Below are positions 15,975-25,248 of a DNA stretch of 64,000 nucleotides, piece after piece. Position numbers and translations under genes: made by a program. The notes beneath the pieces are model-generated. The model searched no databases and had not been told where the DNA came from. It saw only the letters and a list, made by a program, of their open reading frames with translations. Source of the DNA: Myxococcus terminator_A (GTDB lineage Bacteria; Myxococcota; Myxococcia; Myxococcales; Myxococcaceae); contig JBLZWL010000091.1 of assembly GCA_049194865.1 (NCBI GenBank), positions 1 through 64,000 of the forward strand. Direction: 5' to 3'. Position 1 is the stretch's first letter. Each line of letters opens with the position of its first letter.

Positions 15975-16274
15975 CTACTCCTTGGACGTGGGCGGCACCG
16001 GGCGCGGGTCACAGGCAATCCCCGGGCACCGCTTGTTCTCCGAGCAGCTCCCATCGCAGCACTGGAACTGCCCCGGAGGACACGCCGGGGCACCGGCGTC
16101 CTCCCGTTTCAGCTCGCGGCGAATCAGCACCTCACTCGCCGCGTCCGGAGCAGGCGGCGGAGCAGCCTCGCGCTTCAGCTCGTCCCCAGGCCCCCGGCAG
16201 CCCAGCCCCACCAGCAACGCCCCCGCCACCATCCACCGTGCCCAGTTCGGGCGCTGACTCGACTTCGCGAACAT
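15975..16274 (-). CDS. Small lipoprotein with Cys-rich tail, 99 aa
   Basis: An N-terminal basic stretch, a hydrophobic helix (WMVAGALLVG) and the lipobox LGC at about residue 26 predict an outer-membrane or periplasmic lipoprotein. The middle is Ala/Pro/Glu-rich and flexible. The C-terminus carries a compact Cys cluster (CPPGQFQCCDGSC), resembling disulfide-knot motifs common in myxobacterial secreted proteins. It is convergent with the lipoprotein at 15712 and lies downstream of the M36 protease terminator. Function unknown. Confidence 0.65.
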   Translation of the reverse strand: MFAKSSQRPNWARWMVAGALLVGLGCRGPGDELKREAAPPPAPDAASEVLIRRELKREDAGAPACPPGQFQCCDGSCSENKRCPGIACDPRPVPPTSKE

Positions 16275-16334
16275 CGACGTCCTCCGTGTGTCCCGGGCCC
16301 CTTCGCCCCTCGCGCGGTGGCCCTCTCAAAAACA

Positions 16335-16369
16335 AGGGGCGGCCCCGGAAACCTCCCGGGACCGCCCCT
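16335..16369 (-). terminator. Terminator of the M36 protease gene
   Basis: Arms 16335-16348 and 16356-16369 pair at 13 of 14 positions around a 7-base loop. Reading leftward (minus strand), the stem is followed by TTGTTTTTGAG, a T-rich tail typical of intrinsic termination. It lies about 43 bases beyond the stop at 16412. Confidence 0.78.
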
Positions 16370-16411
16370 CACACTTCCCGCTCCGACCTCAAGCAGAGGC
16401 CGGGCGAATCA

Positions 16412-19400
16412 CTAGCTCCTGCGACGACGGCGCAGCGCGAGCGCCAGCATGGCCAGGGCCGGCACCAGCGCGCTGGTGGCACTGCCACCCGCCGCGCTGC
16501 AACCACCCTCGTCCGCCAGGTTCCGCACCGTCACCGACACTTCGACAGCGTCGCTCGAGCTCACGCCGTCGTTCGCCCGGACGCGGAAGAGCAGCACCGA
16601 CGTCTCCGACACTTCAGGGGCCACGAAGAACGCCTCTGCCTTGTCCGCACCCTGGAGCTGCACGGACGGACCGGCGATCTGCGTCCACGCGTAGGTGAGG
16701 TCATTTCCGTCAGCATCCGTGCCCGTGGCGCGCATCTTCACGCCCGAGCCCTCGTGCACCGTGTAGCTGCCGATCGCGGTGACCACCGGCTTGCGGTTGT
16801 CGCGCGTGACGGTGACGGTGACCGTGCTCGCCTCGCTGGCCTGACCATTGGCCGTCGCCACGAAGCTGAAGCGCAGGACCGCCGACGCCCCCGTCACTTC
16901 CGGCGCCGTGAAGCTCACGGTGGGCGTGTCCGCCCCCGTGAGCGCCACCGTCGTACCTTCAGTCTGCGTCCAGGCGAAAGTGAGGGCCTCGCCGTCCGCA
17001 TCCTCGGCGCTGCCATACAGCGTCACCGTGGAGCGCGAGCCGACTTCCTGGTCCACACCCGCGCTCGCCACAGGCGCGCGATCCACCTGACGAACGGTGA
17101 TGGTGATCGTCGCCGGGGCGCTCGCGTTGATGCCGTCATTCGCCACCAGGCGGAAGGTGAAGGCCGTGTTCGCCGTCACCTCCGGAGGCGTGAACGTCGG
17201 AGTCGCGCTGGTCGCGGAATCCAACACCACCGCCGGACCCGCGGTCTGGGTCCACGCGAAGCGGAGCGTCTCACCGTCCGCGTCCGTCGAACCCGTCGCG
17301 TCGAGCGTGATGCTGCCGGAACGCTCGTCCACCGTCGTGGGGCCGCCATCCTTCACGCGGGCCACGGCGACGGGGACGTTGTTCACGTTCGTCACCAGGA
17401 CCTGCACCACCCTGGGCAGGCTGGAGTCCGTGCCATCGCTCACCACGAGCTGGAACGTGAAGATGGTGTTCGCGGGAACGAGCGTGCTGAAGCTCGGCGT
17501 GGCCGTGTTGGCGCCGTTGAGCGTCACCGTCGGTCCACCCACCTGCGTCCACGCGTACGTCAGCGTGCCCTGCGCGGAGCCATCCGGATCGATGCTCCCC
17601 GTGCCGTTGAGCGTGATGACCGTCGGGGTCCGCACACCACCAGCACCCACGATGACCTCCGCCACCGTCTGGGACACGCCCGCCTCGGCCACCGGCGCCA
17701 CGTTGCAGGTCGGAGCCGTGCCCGTGCCAGTGAACGTCTCCGCGACGCGCGAAGTGAACGGCGTCGTGTTGGTGATGCCGGTGACCTGGATGTCGTCGAC
17801 ATCCCAGCCATAGGCCCCCACGCCGCCATCGGAGGCATGCCGGAACCGCACGCGGACCTGACGACCCGCGAACTGATTACCGAAGTTGTAGGTCACCGGA
17901 GTGAACTCCGGGTAGTCCTCGCTCAGCTGGACGAAGGCAGGGAAGCCACCCAGGTACGGATTACCCGCATCGAGGAGGTTGATGTTGGCTTCGCTCTCGG
18001 TCGTGCCCGCGTACCAGTTCAGGTCGTACCAGTTGACCCACGCGCCTTCGTTGACCGAGACCTCGATGGCCGCACCATCGTAGTGCACCCACGCGCCACT
18101 GACCCAGGCGGACTCGAAGCTGAATCGGTGGCTGAAGGACAGCATGAACGGCTGCCCGGCCGCGACGCTGAACAAGGGCGAGGTCAGCCGCTTGTCCAGG
18201 CTCGTCGCCTCGTTGGAGGCGTGCCAGTGCTGAGCACCCGCCTGCCCGTTCTCCCACATCGGCCGGTAGTTGAACGTCGACGACACCCACGGCGTGCTCT
18301 GCGTGGAGACCGTATCCGTGTTCGACGAGTTGGCGCGCTCGTCGTAGTTGACCTCGGTCTGGAACGAACGGACGCTGGAGCCATCCACCAGCTTCAGGGT
18401 GTTCGGGAACGTCACGTCGAAGCCCAGCACCGCCAGGGCACCCGCCTCCGGAGCCGGAGCCGCCGTCAGCGCAACCGCCACTGAAGCAGTCGCGGTCGCA
18501 CCGCGCGCGATGTTGTTGAAGCTGAGAGTGGCTCCGCTGGAGAACGCCGCCTCGACACCCGCGCTGGAGCCCGCGAAGGCCGCGGTGGCCGTCACTCCAC
18601 TGACCGCTCCGGCGCCCACGTTGCGCACCGTCACCTTGAGGAGACCCGTCTCACCCGCGTCCAGCACGCCGTCCTTGTCACAGCCCGTGGCCGTGTCATC
18701 CAGGCTGATGCTGACGATCTCGAGCGTGTTGCCGGACTGGAAGCTCTCCACCACGCCGATGTGGTCCGCGCTGTTGCGGTCCGCGACGCGCGCACCGAAG
18801 CCGGCACCGCGCTTGGCGAAGGCCATCAGGAAGCGCTGGTAGTCCGCGGGATCACTCGCGGCGGCGGCCGCCAGCACGGCGTCACGCCCCTCCAGGAACG
18901 TGGGGCTCACCGGCGTCGCCTTGTAGGCCGCCACCAGGTAGCGCTTCATCCGGTCCTGCGCCTCGTGGAACGGATGGGCGTTCAGTAGGCTCGCGTAGCA
19001 CTCCCACAGCATCGTGGCCCAGACCTCGCCCGCGTTGTGGACCTCGGCGTTGTTGGAGCCCCCGCTGGTCGGGTGGTTGGTCGGCAGGGGCGTGCCGTCC
19101 GCCATGTGGCGGAGCGTCAGGCCGTTCTTGCCCGTGTCCGTGCTGTAGGGAACGCGGCGGATGCCGTAGTAGTAGCCCTGGTTGCCCGGACCGCTCTGGG
19201 TGAAACCAGCCATGCCGTAGGTTCCCTGCCACTGGTTGTTTCCAGCGCGGGTCACGTCCTCCGAGCGCACCGACAGGAGCATGGCGTGGAAGTCACCCCA
19301 GCCCTCGCCCATGGAGCTGCCCTGGTTGTTCGTCAGGCCGGCGCCGTTGCCGACGAGACGGTTGGAGATGTAGTGCCCCCACTCGTGCGCGATGATTTCG

Positions 19401-21352
19401 TTGTCGAGCGTACCGTCGCGGTCCGCTTCACGAACCATGCGCGCCGCGACGGCGCTCGTCGCCAGCGCCGCCCGCCAGGCGTCACCGTCGGGCTTGGTCA
19501 CCAGCAGCGCCGGAATGGTGATGGCGTCGTCGATGGCCGGAATACCCGTGGCGGCCATTCCGCTCAGGACACCCGTGGTGCTGTTGGTGATGAGCACGGC
19601 CTTGGCGCCCGCGCGCTGCGCGTTGAGGACCTTATAGGCAAACGAGCAGCTACCGCGCTCGATGAGCGCGATCTTCCCGGTGAACGGCGTCGTGCCGCCG
19701 TACGGGTCAGCTCCGTTCGCGTCCGCGCAACCAATCCGGAAGGCGGTGGTCTTGGCCTCGTCACCCGCGAACGTCGGGGGCACCACGAACTCGCCCGACA
19801 GGTCGAAGATCGTCCGCCCGAACGACGCGGTGTACGTCCGGTGCGCCTGCGCGAGCGGCGCCGGAGCGGTGATGCGGAACTCCGCCGAGCTGTCGAAGAT
19901 GAACTGCTGCATGCGGGGACGCGCGCCGTCGGCGGGCGTCGCCATGTTGGCGTTGTTCCGGCCAGCGGAGTCCTGCGCTTCCACGCGGAGGCTGTCGCCC
20001 TCCAATCCGCCGCGCCCGAAGTTGCTCATCTGGGCGTTGCCGGAGGCCTCGTCGAAGCCCGCGTCGTAGAACCAGTCGTGCAGGAAGTTGGTGACATAGA
20101 ACAGGTTCACCACGGCGGCCAGCCGCTGCGTCTGGTTCGCGTTCGGCTGGATGGTCGTGTCGTAGGCGTAGTCGAAGCCGCGGCCCGCCACGTCGCTCAG
20201 CGGCGCGCGCAGGTCGAAGCCCGTCTGGAAGCCATCGCCACCACCGAGGTCCGCATACGCGTCGACGTTGTTGCCCGTCGTCGTCGTCGCGTTCGCCGGC
20301 AGCCACGGGTCACCGCGGCTGAAGCCAGCGTGCTCCAGCGCCACCAGGTTGGCCGGGACGTTCAGCGGAGCCTGGTAACCATCCGGGATGCCCGTGGGGT
20401 GAGGCGTAGCCTCCGTACCCTGGGGACCGTCGTAGGGCAGCTTGGAGTTCGGGTCCGCCCACACGCGGTAGGTGAACGCCTCCGACTGCACCAGGCTGTG
20501 CTTGAGCAGCAGCGAGCCGTCCCGCGCGTCGATCACGTAGGCCGTGTACGCCGCGTCCGGGTTGGCCGCCGGGCCCGCGTTGACCTCCACGTAGTACGCC
20601 GGCACCAGTCCGTCGGGCATCGGGAAGAGGACCTTCTTCGAGCGCGGCGCCTCACCGAAGCCGTGCGTCGCCAGCAGGTTCGCGTCCACCGCGTAGTGGC
20701 TGTAGTCGCCCTTCGAGCCCGAGGGCACCAGCGCCCGGGCGTCGAGCGGACTGCCCGTCATGTCCTGGAACGCGCGGGAGATGGCCTGCGGCGCCGAGAC
20801 GCGGAAGGCCGACGCCTGGGCGTTGCGCTCGTCGTCCTGCTGACGCGGCTGCAGGTAGCCCGAGATGGCCACCAGCTGCTGGCCGGCGTCCATGACGACC
20901 TTGACCTCGTTGCGGAACACCTCGATGCCGTTGACCCGACGGCCGTAGGTCGCGACCACCGCGCCTGCGCCATCCTTGGGCAGGTGCACCGTGCGCAGCT
21001 CCGCGCTGTTCACCTCGGAGGCGTTCAGACGGTACAGGTCCGCCACGCCACGCAGGTGCTCACGCGCCGCGGTGTTCGCGCTGGCCTCCGTCAACGGACG
21101 CGAAGCCTTGGCCTGCTGCGGACCCGCGCTCAGCGCGCGCTCCGTGAAAACGAACGTCGGTACGCCGAGACGACCTTCCACGCTGTTGATGCGCAGTCCG
21201 CGCTGGGGGGCGGTGGCCGCGGACTGGGGCAGGGAGCGATCCGCCGGCGATACGAGGAAGGCATCAACCGCGGCCTGCCTCGCGTGTGCCTGCGGAGACC
21301 ACATCAGCACGGCGAACACGGCGCTCACCGTGCCCATCCAAAGACGCTTCAT
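16412..21352 (-). CDS. M36 (fungalysin-type) metalloprotease with PA insert, Ig-like repeats and MYXO-CTERM tail
   Basis: 1646 aa secreted zinc protease. Order: signal peptide (residues 1-25, ending QAHA); an FTP-type propeptide to about residue 300; the catalytic domain with HEWGHYIS at residues 656-663 (zinc His pair and catalytic Glu) and EGWGDF about 30 residues later supplying the third ligand. A protease-associated (PA) domain is inserted before the active site, around residues 500-620. A jelly-roll-like region follows, near 1010-1210. Four or five PKD/cadherin-like Ig repeats come next, each with TYAWTQ or TFAWTQ strands. The C-terminus is a MYXO-CTERM signal: a Gly-Cys, a hydrophobic helix (LVPALAMLALAL) and RRRRR. 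The protein is likely displayed on the cell surface or processed for release. RBS GAAAGAGGT. An AT-rich 224-base leader region precedes it. Transcription ends at the 16335 hairpin. Confidence 0.93.
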   Translation of the reverse strand: MKRLWMGTVSAVFAVLMWSPQAHARQAAVDAFLVSPADRSLPQSAATAPQRGLRINSVEGRLGVPTFVFTERALSAGPQQAKASRPLTEASANTAAREHLRGVADLYRLNASEVNSAELRTVHLPKDGAGAVVATYGRRVNGIEVFRNEVKVVMDAGQQLVAISGYLQPRQQDDERNAQASAFRVSAPQAISRAFQDMTGSPLDARALVPSGSKGDYSHYAVDANLLATHGFGEAPRSKKVLFPMPDGLVPAYYVEVNAGPAANPDAAYTAYVIDARDGSLLLKHSLVQSEAFTYRVWADPNSKLPYDGPQGTEATPHPTGIPDGYQAPLNVPANLVALEHAGFSRGDPWLPANATTTTGNNVDAYADLGGGDGFQTGFDLRAPLSDVAGRGFDYAYDTTIQPNANQTQRLAAVVNLFYVTNFLHDWFYDAGFDEASGNAQMSNFGRGGLEGDSLRVEAQDSAGRNNANMATPADGARPRMQQFIFDSSAEFRITAPAPLAQAHRTYTASFGRTIFDLSGEFVVPPTFAGDEAKTTAFRIGCADANGADPYGGTTPFTGKIALIERGSCSFAYKVLNAQRAGAKAVLITNSTTGVLSGMAATGIPAIDDAITIPALLVTKPDGDAWRAALATSAVAARMVREADRDGTLDNEIIAHEWGHYISNRLVGNGAGLTNNQGSSMGEGWGDFHAMLLSVRSEDVTRAGNNQWQGTYGMAGFTQSGPGNQGYYYGIRRVPYSTDTGKNGLTLRHMADGTPLPTNHPTSGGSNNAEVHNAGEVWATMLWECYASLLNAHPFHEAQDRMKRYLVAAYKATPVSPTFLEGRDAVLAAAAASDPADYQRFLMAFAKRGAGFGARVADRNSADHIGVVESFQSGNTLEIVSISLDDTATGCDKDGVLDAGETGLLKVTVRNVGAGAVSGVTATAAFAGSSAGVEAAFSSGATLSFNNIARGATATASVAVALTAAPAPEAGALAVLGFDVTFPNTLKLVDGSSVRSFQTEVNYDERANSSNTDTVSTQSTPWVSSTFNYRPMWENGQAGAQHWHASNEATSLDKRLTSPLFSVAAGQPFMLSFSHRFSFESAWVSGAWVHYDGAAIEVSVNEGAWVNWYDLNWYAGTTESEANINLLDAGNPYLGGFPAFVQLSEDYPEFTPVTYNFGNQFAGRQVRVRFRHASDGGVGAYGWDVDDIQVTGITNTTPFTSRVAETFTGTGTAPTCNVAPVAEAGVSQTVAEVIVGAGGVRTPTVITLNGTGSIDPDGSAQGTLTYAWTQVGGPTVTLNGANTATPSFSTLVPANTIFTFQLVVSDGTDSSLPRVVQVLVTNVNNVPVAVARVKDGGPTTVDERSGSITLDATGSTDADGETLRFAWTQTAGPAVVLDSATSATPTFTPPEVTANTAFTFRLVANDGINASAPATITITVRQVDRAPVASAGVDQEVGSRSTVTLYGSAEDADGEALTFAWTQTEGTTVALTGADTPTVSFTAPEVTGASAVLRFSFVATANGQASEASTVTVTVTRDNRKPVVTAIGSYTVHEGSGVKMRATGTDADGNDLTYAWTQIAGPSVQLQGADKAEAFFVAPEVSETSVLLFRVRANDGVSSSDAVEVSVTVRNLADEGGCSAAGGSATSALVPALAMLALALRRRRRS

Positions 21353-21576
21353 GAACGACGACCTCTTTCGGGTGGTGTTGCGGGGGGCCCACGCCGTCGG
21401 ACGCCTGCTCGGCAGGGCGTCCAGAGGTTAACGATTATTTTGTTACCAACACAATTGCCCCCCGCAACTCGCCTACCCCCCGAGCAAGAATACCAAGAAT
21501 TGCCACAATTACTGGCTGGCAATTCGGAGAAGGCAGACTATTTGTCACACAGTTGCGTTCACCGCGAGGCCGTGTA
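21353..21576 (-). promoter_or_regulatory. Promoter region of the M36 protease
   Basis: A 224-base gap between two co-directional genes that is clearly more AT-rich than its surroundings, with the stretch TTAACGATTATTTTGTTA at 21427-21444. The reverse strand offers AT-rich candidates for a -10 box but no convincing -35/-10 pair, so I mark only the region. Confidence 0.4.
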
Positions 21577-22317
21577 TCAGCCAAACGGCGGGCGCGCGTT
21601 GTGGGCGATGACGAGCACTTCGTCGGGCCGGGCCTCCGCGCGTGCATACGTGAGGAGCGCGGCCAGGCCATCCGAATGCTTGGGCCCGGCGGTCTCCAGT
21701 ACCACTTCCTCGCGGTGGGGATGGAAGAGGTCGGCCTCGCCCAGGTTCTGCTCCATCCACCGCCGCCAGCCCGGCAGCGGCGCGCCCAGTGATGGCTGCA
21801 GGCCCACCACGTCGTAGCCCTCCGGCGTGAAGGCGCGGTGCAGCCCCACCACCGTCGCGCCCGTACCGAAGCCGCTCACCACCAGCCGCACCGTGGGAAA
21901 CGCCTCGCGCACGAAGTCGCGCAGCTCGCTGGCCCAGCCCTCCACGCAGCCCACCAGCGCGCCGTTGGAGAGCTGCCGAGGCCAGCACCAGCCCTGACGC
22001 TCGTAGCCCAGCGCCACCTCCCAGGCCTCGGAGAGCTGGCGCACGGTGCGCACCTCGCCGCCGAACCCCTGCCCTCGCAGGTAGGCGGCACCGGCCGTAT
22101 CCGTGAGCGCGAGCACCGGCAGCCCGCGCTCCTTGCCCAGCGCATCCAGCGCGAGAGACGACGAGGAGCCCGACAGCTCCACCAACCCACGGGCGCCCTC
22201 GGGCACCGTCTCCAGGTAGCGAGAAAACGTCAGGTACTTGAGCCCACCGGAGGGAAGCTCTCCCCCCCACAGTACCAACGGCCCATCGGGGGACAGCCGT
22301 GACAGGGGAAAGTGCAT
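21577..22317 (-). CDS. PLP-dependent fold-type II (cysteine synthase-like) protein, short form
   Basis: 246 aa. It follows the order of the cysteine synthase/threonine dehydratase fold. A likely PLP-Lys lies near residue 27 in LPSGGLKYLTF, corresponding to the N-P-T-G-S-x-K site. Next comes a Ser-rich loop LSGSSSSLALDAL near residue 50, where family members have S-S-G-N, and a glycine-rich phosphate loop VVSGFGTGATVVGL near residue 147. It is about 60-80 residues shorter than typical O-acetylserine sulfhydrylases, missing part of the C-terminal domain. Substitution of the usual Asn in the Ser-rich loop suggests altered chemistry or loss of activity. It is divergent from the histidine kinase at 22542. 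The substrate is unknown. Confidence 0.72.
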   Translation of the reverse strand: MHFPLSRLSPDGPLVLWGGELPSGGLKYLTFSRYLETVPEGARGLVELSGSSSSLALDALGKERGLPVLALTDTAGAAYLRGQGFGGEVRTVRQLSEAWEVALGYERQGWCWPRQLSNGALVGCVEGWASELRDFVREAFPTVRLVVSGFGTGATVVGLHRAFTPEGYDVVGLQPSLGAPLPGWRRWMEQNLGEADLFHPHREEVVLETAGPKHSDGLAALLTYARAEARPDEVLVIAHNARPPFG

Positions 22318-22541
22318 GGGCGGACCTCCCTTCGGTTAAGGCCCGCGTGGACACCTCGGGCCCACGGCTGAACCTCGGCACCGTCTTGCCCCGGCGGCCA
22401 GTCCCCTCCTCCTTCCGCTGTCGCCCCGTGGACCCGCGAGGCTGCCCGTCCGCTGGCCTGGGACACTCGCCAGCCCCCGGGGGCGATGCGAAAGGTCTCC
22501 TGGGGCACCTTCCTGTGCGATAGTGACCCTCAACGAATCGC
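22318..22541. promoter_or_regulatory. Divergent intergenic region
   Basis: 224 bases separate the start codons of the leftward PLP-fold gene and the rightward kinase gene, so both promoters should lie here. GATAGT at 22510-22515 could be a -10 for the kinase, but no matching -35 or RBS is clear. No repeat or operator stands out. Confidence 0.3.
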
Positions 22542-24371
22542 ATGTTGCGCAGGCTCCTTCCCACGCTCATCGCCCTGGGTTGCGGGCTCCTCGCCCTCGG
22601 TTGGGGGCTGGTGAGCCTCCAACGTATCTTCACGCGCGAGCGCGAGGACGCGCACGCCCAGGTCCGCTCCCGCCGCGACGCCCTGGCCCACGCCGCCACC
22701 GAGTCCCTGCGACAGGTCCTCGCCCGTCAGCTCGAGGAGCAGGTCTTCGCCATCCACGCCGCCGTGGACAATCCCCTCGCTCCCGGCGAGGGCTTCTATC
22801 TCCAGTTCCGCGGCCACCAGTTCCTCCCGCGCCTCACCCATCCCCTGCCGGGCCAGGACATGCCCGCGCGCGCCCTCTACGAGATGCTCTCCGACCACCT
22901 CCGGGGGAGCGTCCACACAGAGGGCTGGGAGCCCCGGCTCGCGAGGCTGCGCGCGGCCCAGGCCGCCCTGGTCGCGGGAGAGACGAGGCGCGCCACCGCG
23001 CTGGTGGAAGAGCTGCTGCGCCACCACACGCGCCAGACGCTCCCCGCCGAGCAGGAGCTGCCCTTCCTGCTGCTCGCGGTGGAGCACCTGCAGCGCGGCC
23101 CCGTCACCACGCCGCTCATCCGCGCCCTGCTGCGCGAGGGACTCCCGGAGGAGTTCGGCGGCATCAGCCGGGGCGCGGGCCTGCAGCGGGACTTGCTGCG
23201 CGCGCGCTCGCGCTTCTCCCAGGCGGACTTCGACTTCCTCCAGGCCCGAATCGTCCGGTTGAGCGCCGCGCTGGGGGAGCCCACGCGCGACTTCCTGGAG
23301 CGCTCGGGCGAAGCGGGCGCGGGCATGCTCGTGATGCCCGAGGGGCTGGTGGAGCCCACCCTGCTGGGAGAGCAGTGGTACGTGGAGCCTCGCGGAGAGG
23401 TGCTGTACGGCATCGCCGTGGACATCCCCGCGCTGCTCATCCCCATCACCCAGGACATGCGCACGCGCGGGCTCTTCGGCGCGGATGGGCGGGTGCGCCT
23501 GCAGACGGACCGCCCGGCGATACCGGCCCGGGAGATTCCGCTGCTCGTGGAGCTCCCCGAGTGGGCTCGCGCTGAGGTGGACATCGAGGCGCGCTATGGC
23601 CTGAAGACGCTGCTGGTGGCCGTGTGCGGCGCGCTCGCGGCGGCCATCGTCGCGCTGGCGCTGGTGTCACAGCAGCGCAAGTACCGCTTCCTGGAGCTCA
23701 AGAGCGACTTCGTGGCCACCGTCTCTCATGAGCTGCGCACGCCGCTGGCCTCCATCCGCCTGCTCGGCGAGACGCTGGAGCGCAAGCTGGCCCACACGCC
23801 CGAGGTGCGCGACTACCCGGCCCGCATCGTCCAGGCCGCCGACGGGCTCCACTTCCTGGTGGAGAACATCCTGTCGTTCAACCGCATCGACAAGGGGCGC
23901 TGGACGCTGCGCTCCTCCCGCGTGCGCCTGGAGGAGCTGGTCAACCCGCTGCGGGACGACCTGGCCTCGGCCACCTCCGTGCCGGTGGAGCTCACCACGG
24001 ACATGGACGACGCGGAGCTGGAGGCGGACCCGTCCCTGTTGCGCCTGCTCTTCTCCAACCTGGGCCGCAACGCGTGCGCGTACAACCAGCGCAACCCCGT
24101 GCGCATCTCCGTGAGCGCCCGGATGTTCGAGGGTCACGGCTGCACCATGCTCTTCCGCGACAACGGCGTGGGCATCCCCGAGTCCGAATGGGAGAACGTC
24201 TTCCAGGACTTCTATCGTTTGACGCCTCCCGGACAGGAGGTGCACGGCAGCGGTCTAGGCTTGGCGCTGTGCCGGAAAATCATGAAGCTGCACCATGGCG
24301 ACATCCAGGTGGCCTCCTCCACACCCGAGGGGACCACGTTCGCGCTGACCTTCCACGAGCCGCGTCGATGA
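22542..24371 (+). CDS. Membrane sensor histidine kinase
   Basis: 609 aa. The first membrane helix is at residues about 5-24, a roughly 320-residue extracytoplasmic sensor region follows with no family I can name, and the second helix lies near 350-371. The dimerisation/phosphoacceptor block has HELRTPLASIRLLGE; the His is the phosphorylation site. The ATPase domain shows the N box (NLGRNAC), G1 (DNGVGIPESE) and G2 (GSGLGLALC). The order kinase-then-regulator with a 4-base ATGA overlap at 24368 indicates strict co-translation with its response regulator. The large periplasmic domain implies an envelope or extracellular signal. The downstream TonB-like gene could be a target, but no regulatory site supports that. 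Confidence 0.9.
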   Translation: MLRRLLPTLIALGCGLLALGWGLVSLQRIFTREREDAHAQVRSRRDALAHAATESLRQVLARQLEEQVFAIHAAVDNPLAPGEGFYLQFRGHQFLPRLTHPLPGQDMPARALYEMLSDHLRGSVHTEGWEPRLARLRAAQAALVAGETRRATALVEELLRHHTRQTLPAEQELPFLLLAVEHLQRGPVTTPLIRALLREGLPEEFGGISRGAGLQRDLLRARSRFSQADFDFLQARIVRLSAALGEPTRDFLERSGEAGAGMLVMPEGLVEPTLLGEQWYVEPRGEVLYGIAVDIPALLIPITQDMRTRGLFGADGRVRLQTDRPAIPAREIPLLVELPEWARAEVDIEARYGLKTLLVAVCGALAAAIVALALVSQQRKYRFLELKSDFVATVSHELRTPLASIRLLGETLERKLAHTPEVRDYPARIVQAADGLHFLVENILSFNRIDKGRWTLRSSRVRLEELVNPLRDDLASATSVPVELTTDMDDAELEADPSLLRLLFSNLGRNACAYNQRNPVRISVSARMFEGHGCTMLFRDNGVGIPESEWENVFQDFYRLTPPGQEVHGSGLGLALCRKIMKLHHGDIQVASSTPEGTTFALTFHEPRR

Positions 24372-25084
24372 CCACCTCCACCCCACCCTCCTCCACCCGT
24401 CCCGCCATCCTCATCGTCGAGGACGATGCGCACCTGCGCGTCGGGCTCCGGGACAACCTGCTGGACGAGGGCTACATCGTCTCCGAGGCCCCGAGCGCCC
24501 GCGACGCGGAGCCGCTCTTGCGCCAGCGCGAGTTCGACCTGCTCATCCTGGACGTGATGCTCCCGGGCGAGGACGGCTACAGCTTCTGCCGCCGCCTGCG
24601 CGCGCAAGGCGTGAAGTGCCTGGTGATGATGCTCACCGCGCGCTCGCTCGAGGACGACATCGTCCGGGGCTTCGACGCCGGGGCCCAGGACTACCTCACC
24701 AAGCCCTATCGCCTGCGGGAGCTGCTCGCGCGCGTGGGTGCCCTCGTCCGCCGTGCGGGGACGGCGCCGGCCCAGGTGACGACGTTCGGCGGCTACGCGC
24801 TGGACCTGGGCCGCCGCACCGTGGCGAAGCCGGATGGCGCGGGCGTGGAGCTGACGCGCACGGAGTTCGACCTGCTGGCCTACCTGCTTCGCCACCGCGA
24901 GCGCGCGCTGCCCCGAGGAGAAATCCTGGACGCGGTGTGGGGCCGCGACGTGGTGGTGGACCCGCGCACGGTGGACAACTTCGTGTCCAACCTGAAGAAG
25001 AAGCTCGGCTGGACGAGCGCCTCGGGCTTCACCATCCACACCCTTCGCGGGGTGGGCTACCGGATGGAGGTCTCCTCGTCATGA
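24368..25084 (+). CDS. OmpR-family response regulator
   Basis: 238 aa. The receiver domain spans residues about 13-125, with the acidic pair in VEDD, the phosphoacceptor Asp in LLILDVMLPGEDGYSF, the Thr switch in MLTARS and the Lys in LTKPYRLREL. The C-terminal winged helix of Trans_reg_C type spans about 145-236, with LTRTEFDLLAYLL and the recognition region RTVDNFVSNLKKKLG. It binds DNA as a dimer when phosphorylated by the adjacent kinase, with whose gene it overlaps. All catalytic residues look intact. Confidence 0.93.
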   Translation: MTTSTPPSSTRPAILIVEDDAHLRVGLRDNLLDEGYIVSEAPSARDAEPLLRQREFDLLILDVMLPGEDGYSFCRRLRAQGVKCLVMMLTARSLEDDIVRGFDAGAQDYLTKPYRLRELLARVGALVRRAGTAPAQVTTFGGYALDLGRRTVAKPDGAGVELTRTEFDLLAYLLRHRERALPRGEILDAVWGRDVVVDPRTVDNFVSNLKKKLGWTSASGFTIHTLRGVGYRMEVSSS

Positions 25085-25248
25085 CAGAACCATGACCAAC
25101 AGATGGACTGCCTCCGGCCATTCCACGGCGCCGACTCCGTAGTTTGAGTGGTGCGTGGACGGGGCGCTCCAAGCCAACTGCCCACGCCGGAGAACCACCG
25201 TGTGGTGCGGTGGACTCCGGGAGCGCCCGTCGGTGGGAGGAGGCTTCC

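Noticed and set aside
19037..21352. Very long open frames antisense to the M36 protease and to several other genes (for example near 7200-9300, 13000-14570, 44000-46300, 57600-59270)
   Set aside because: They are rich in Arg, Ala, Gly, His and Val with no domain motifs and mirror conserved genes. They follow from the extreme third-position GC bias.
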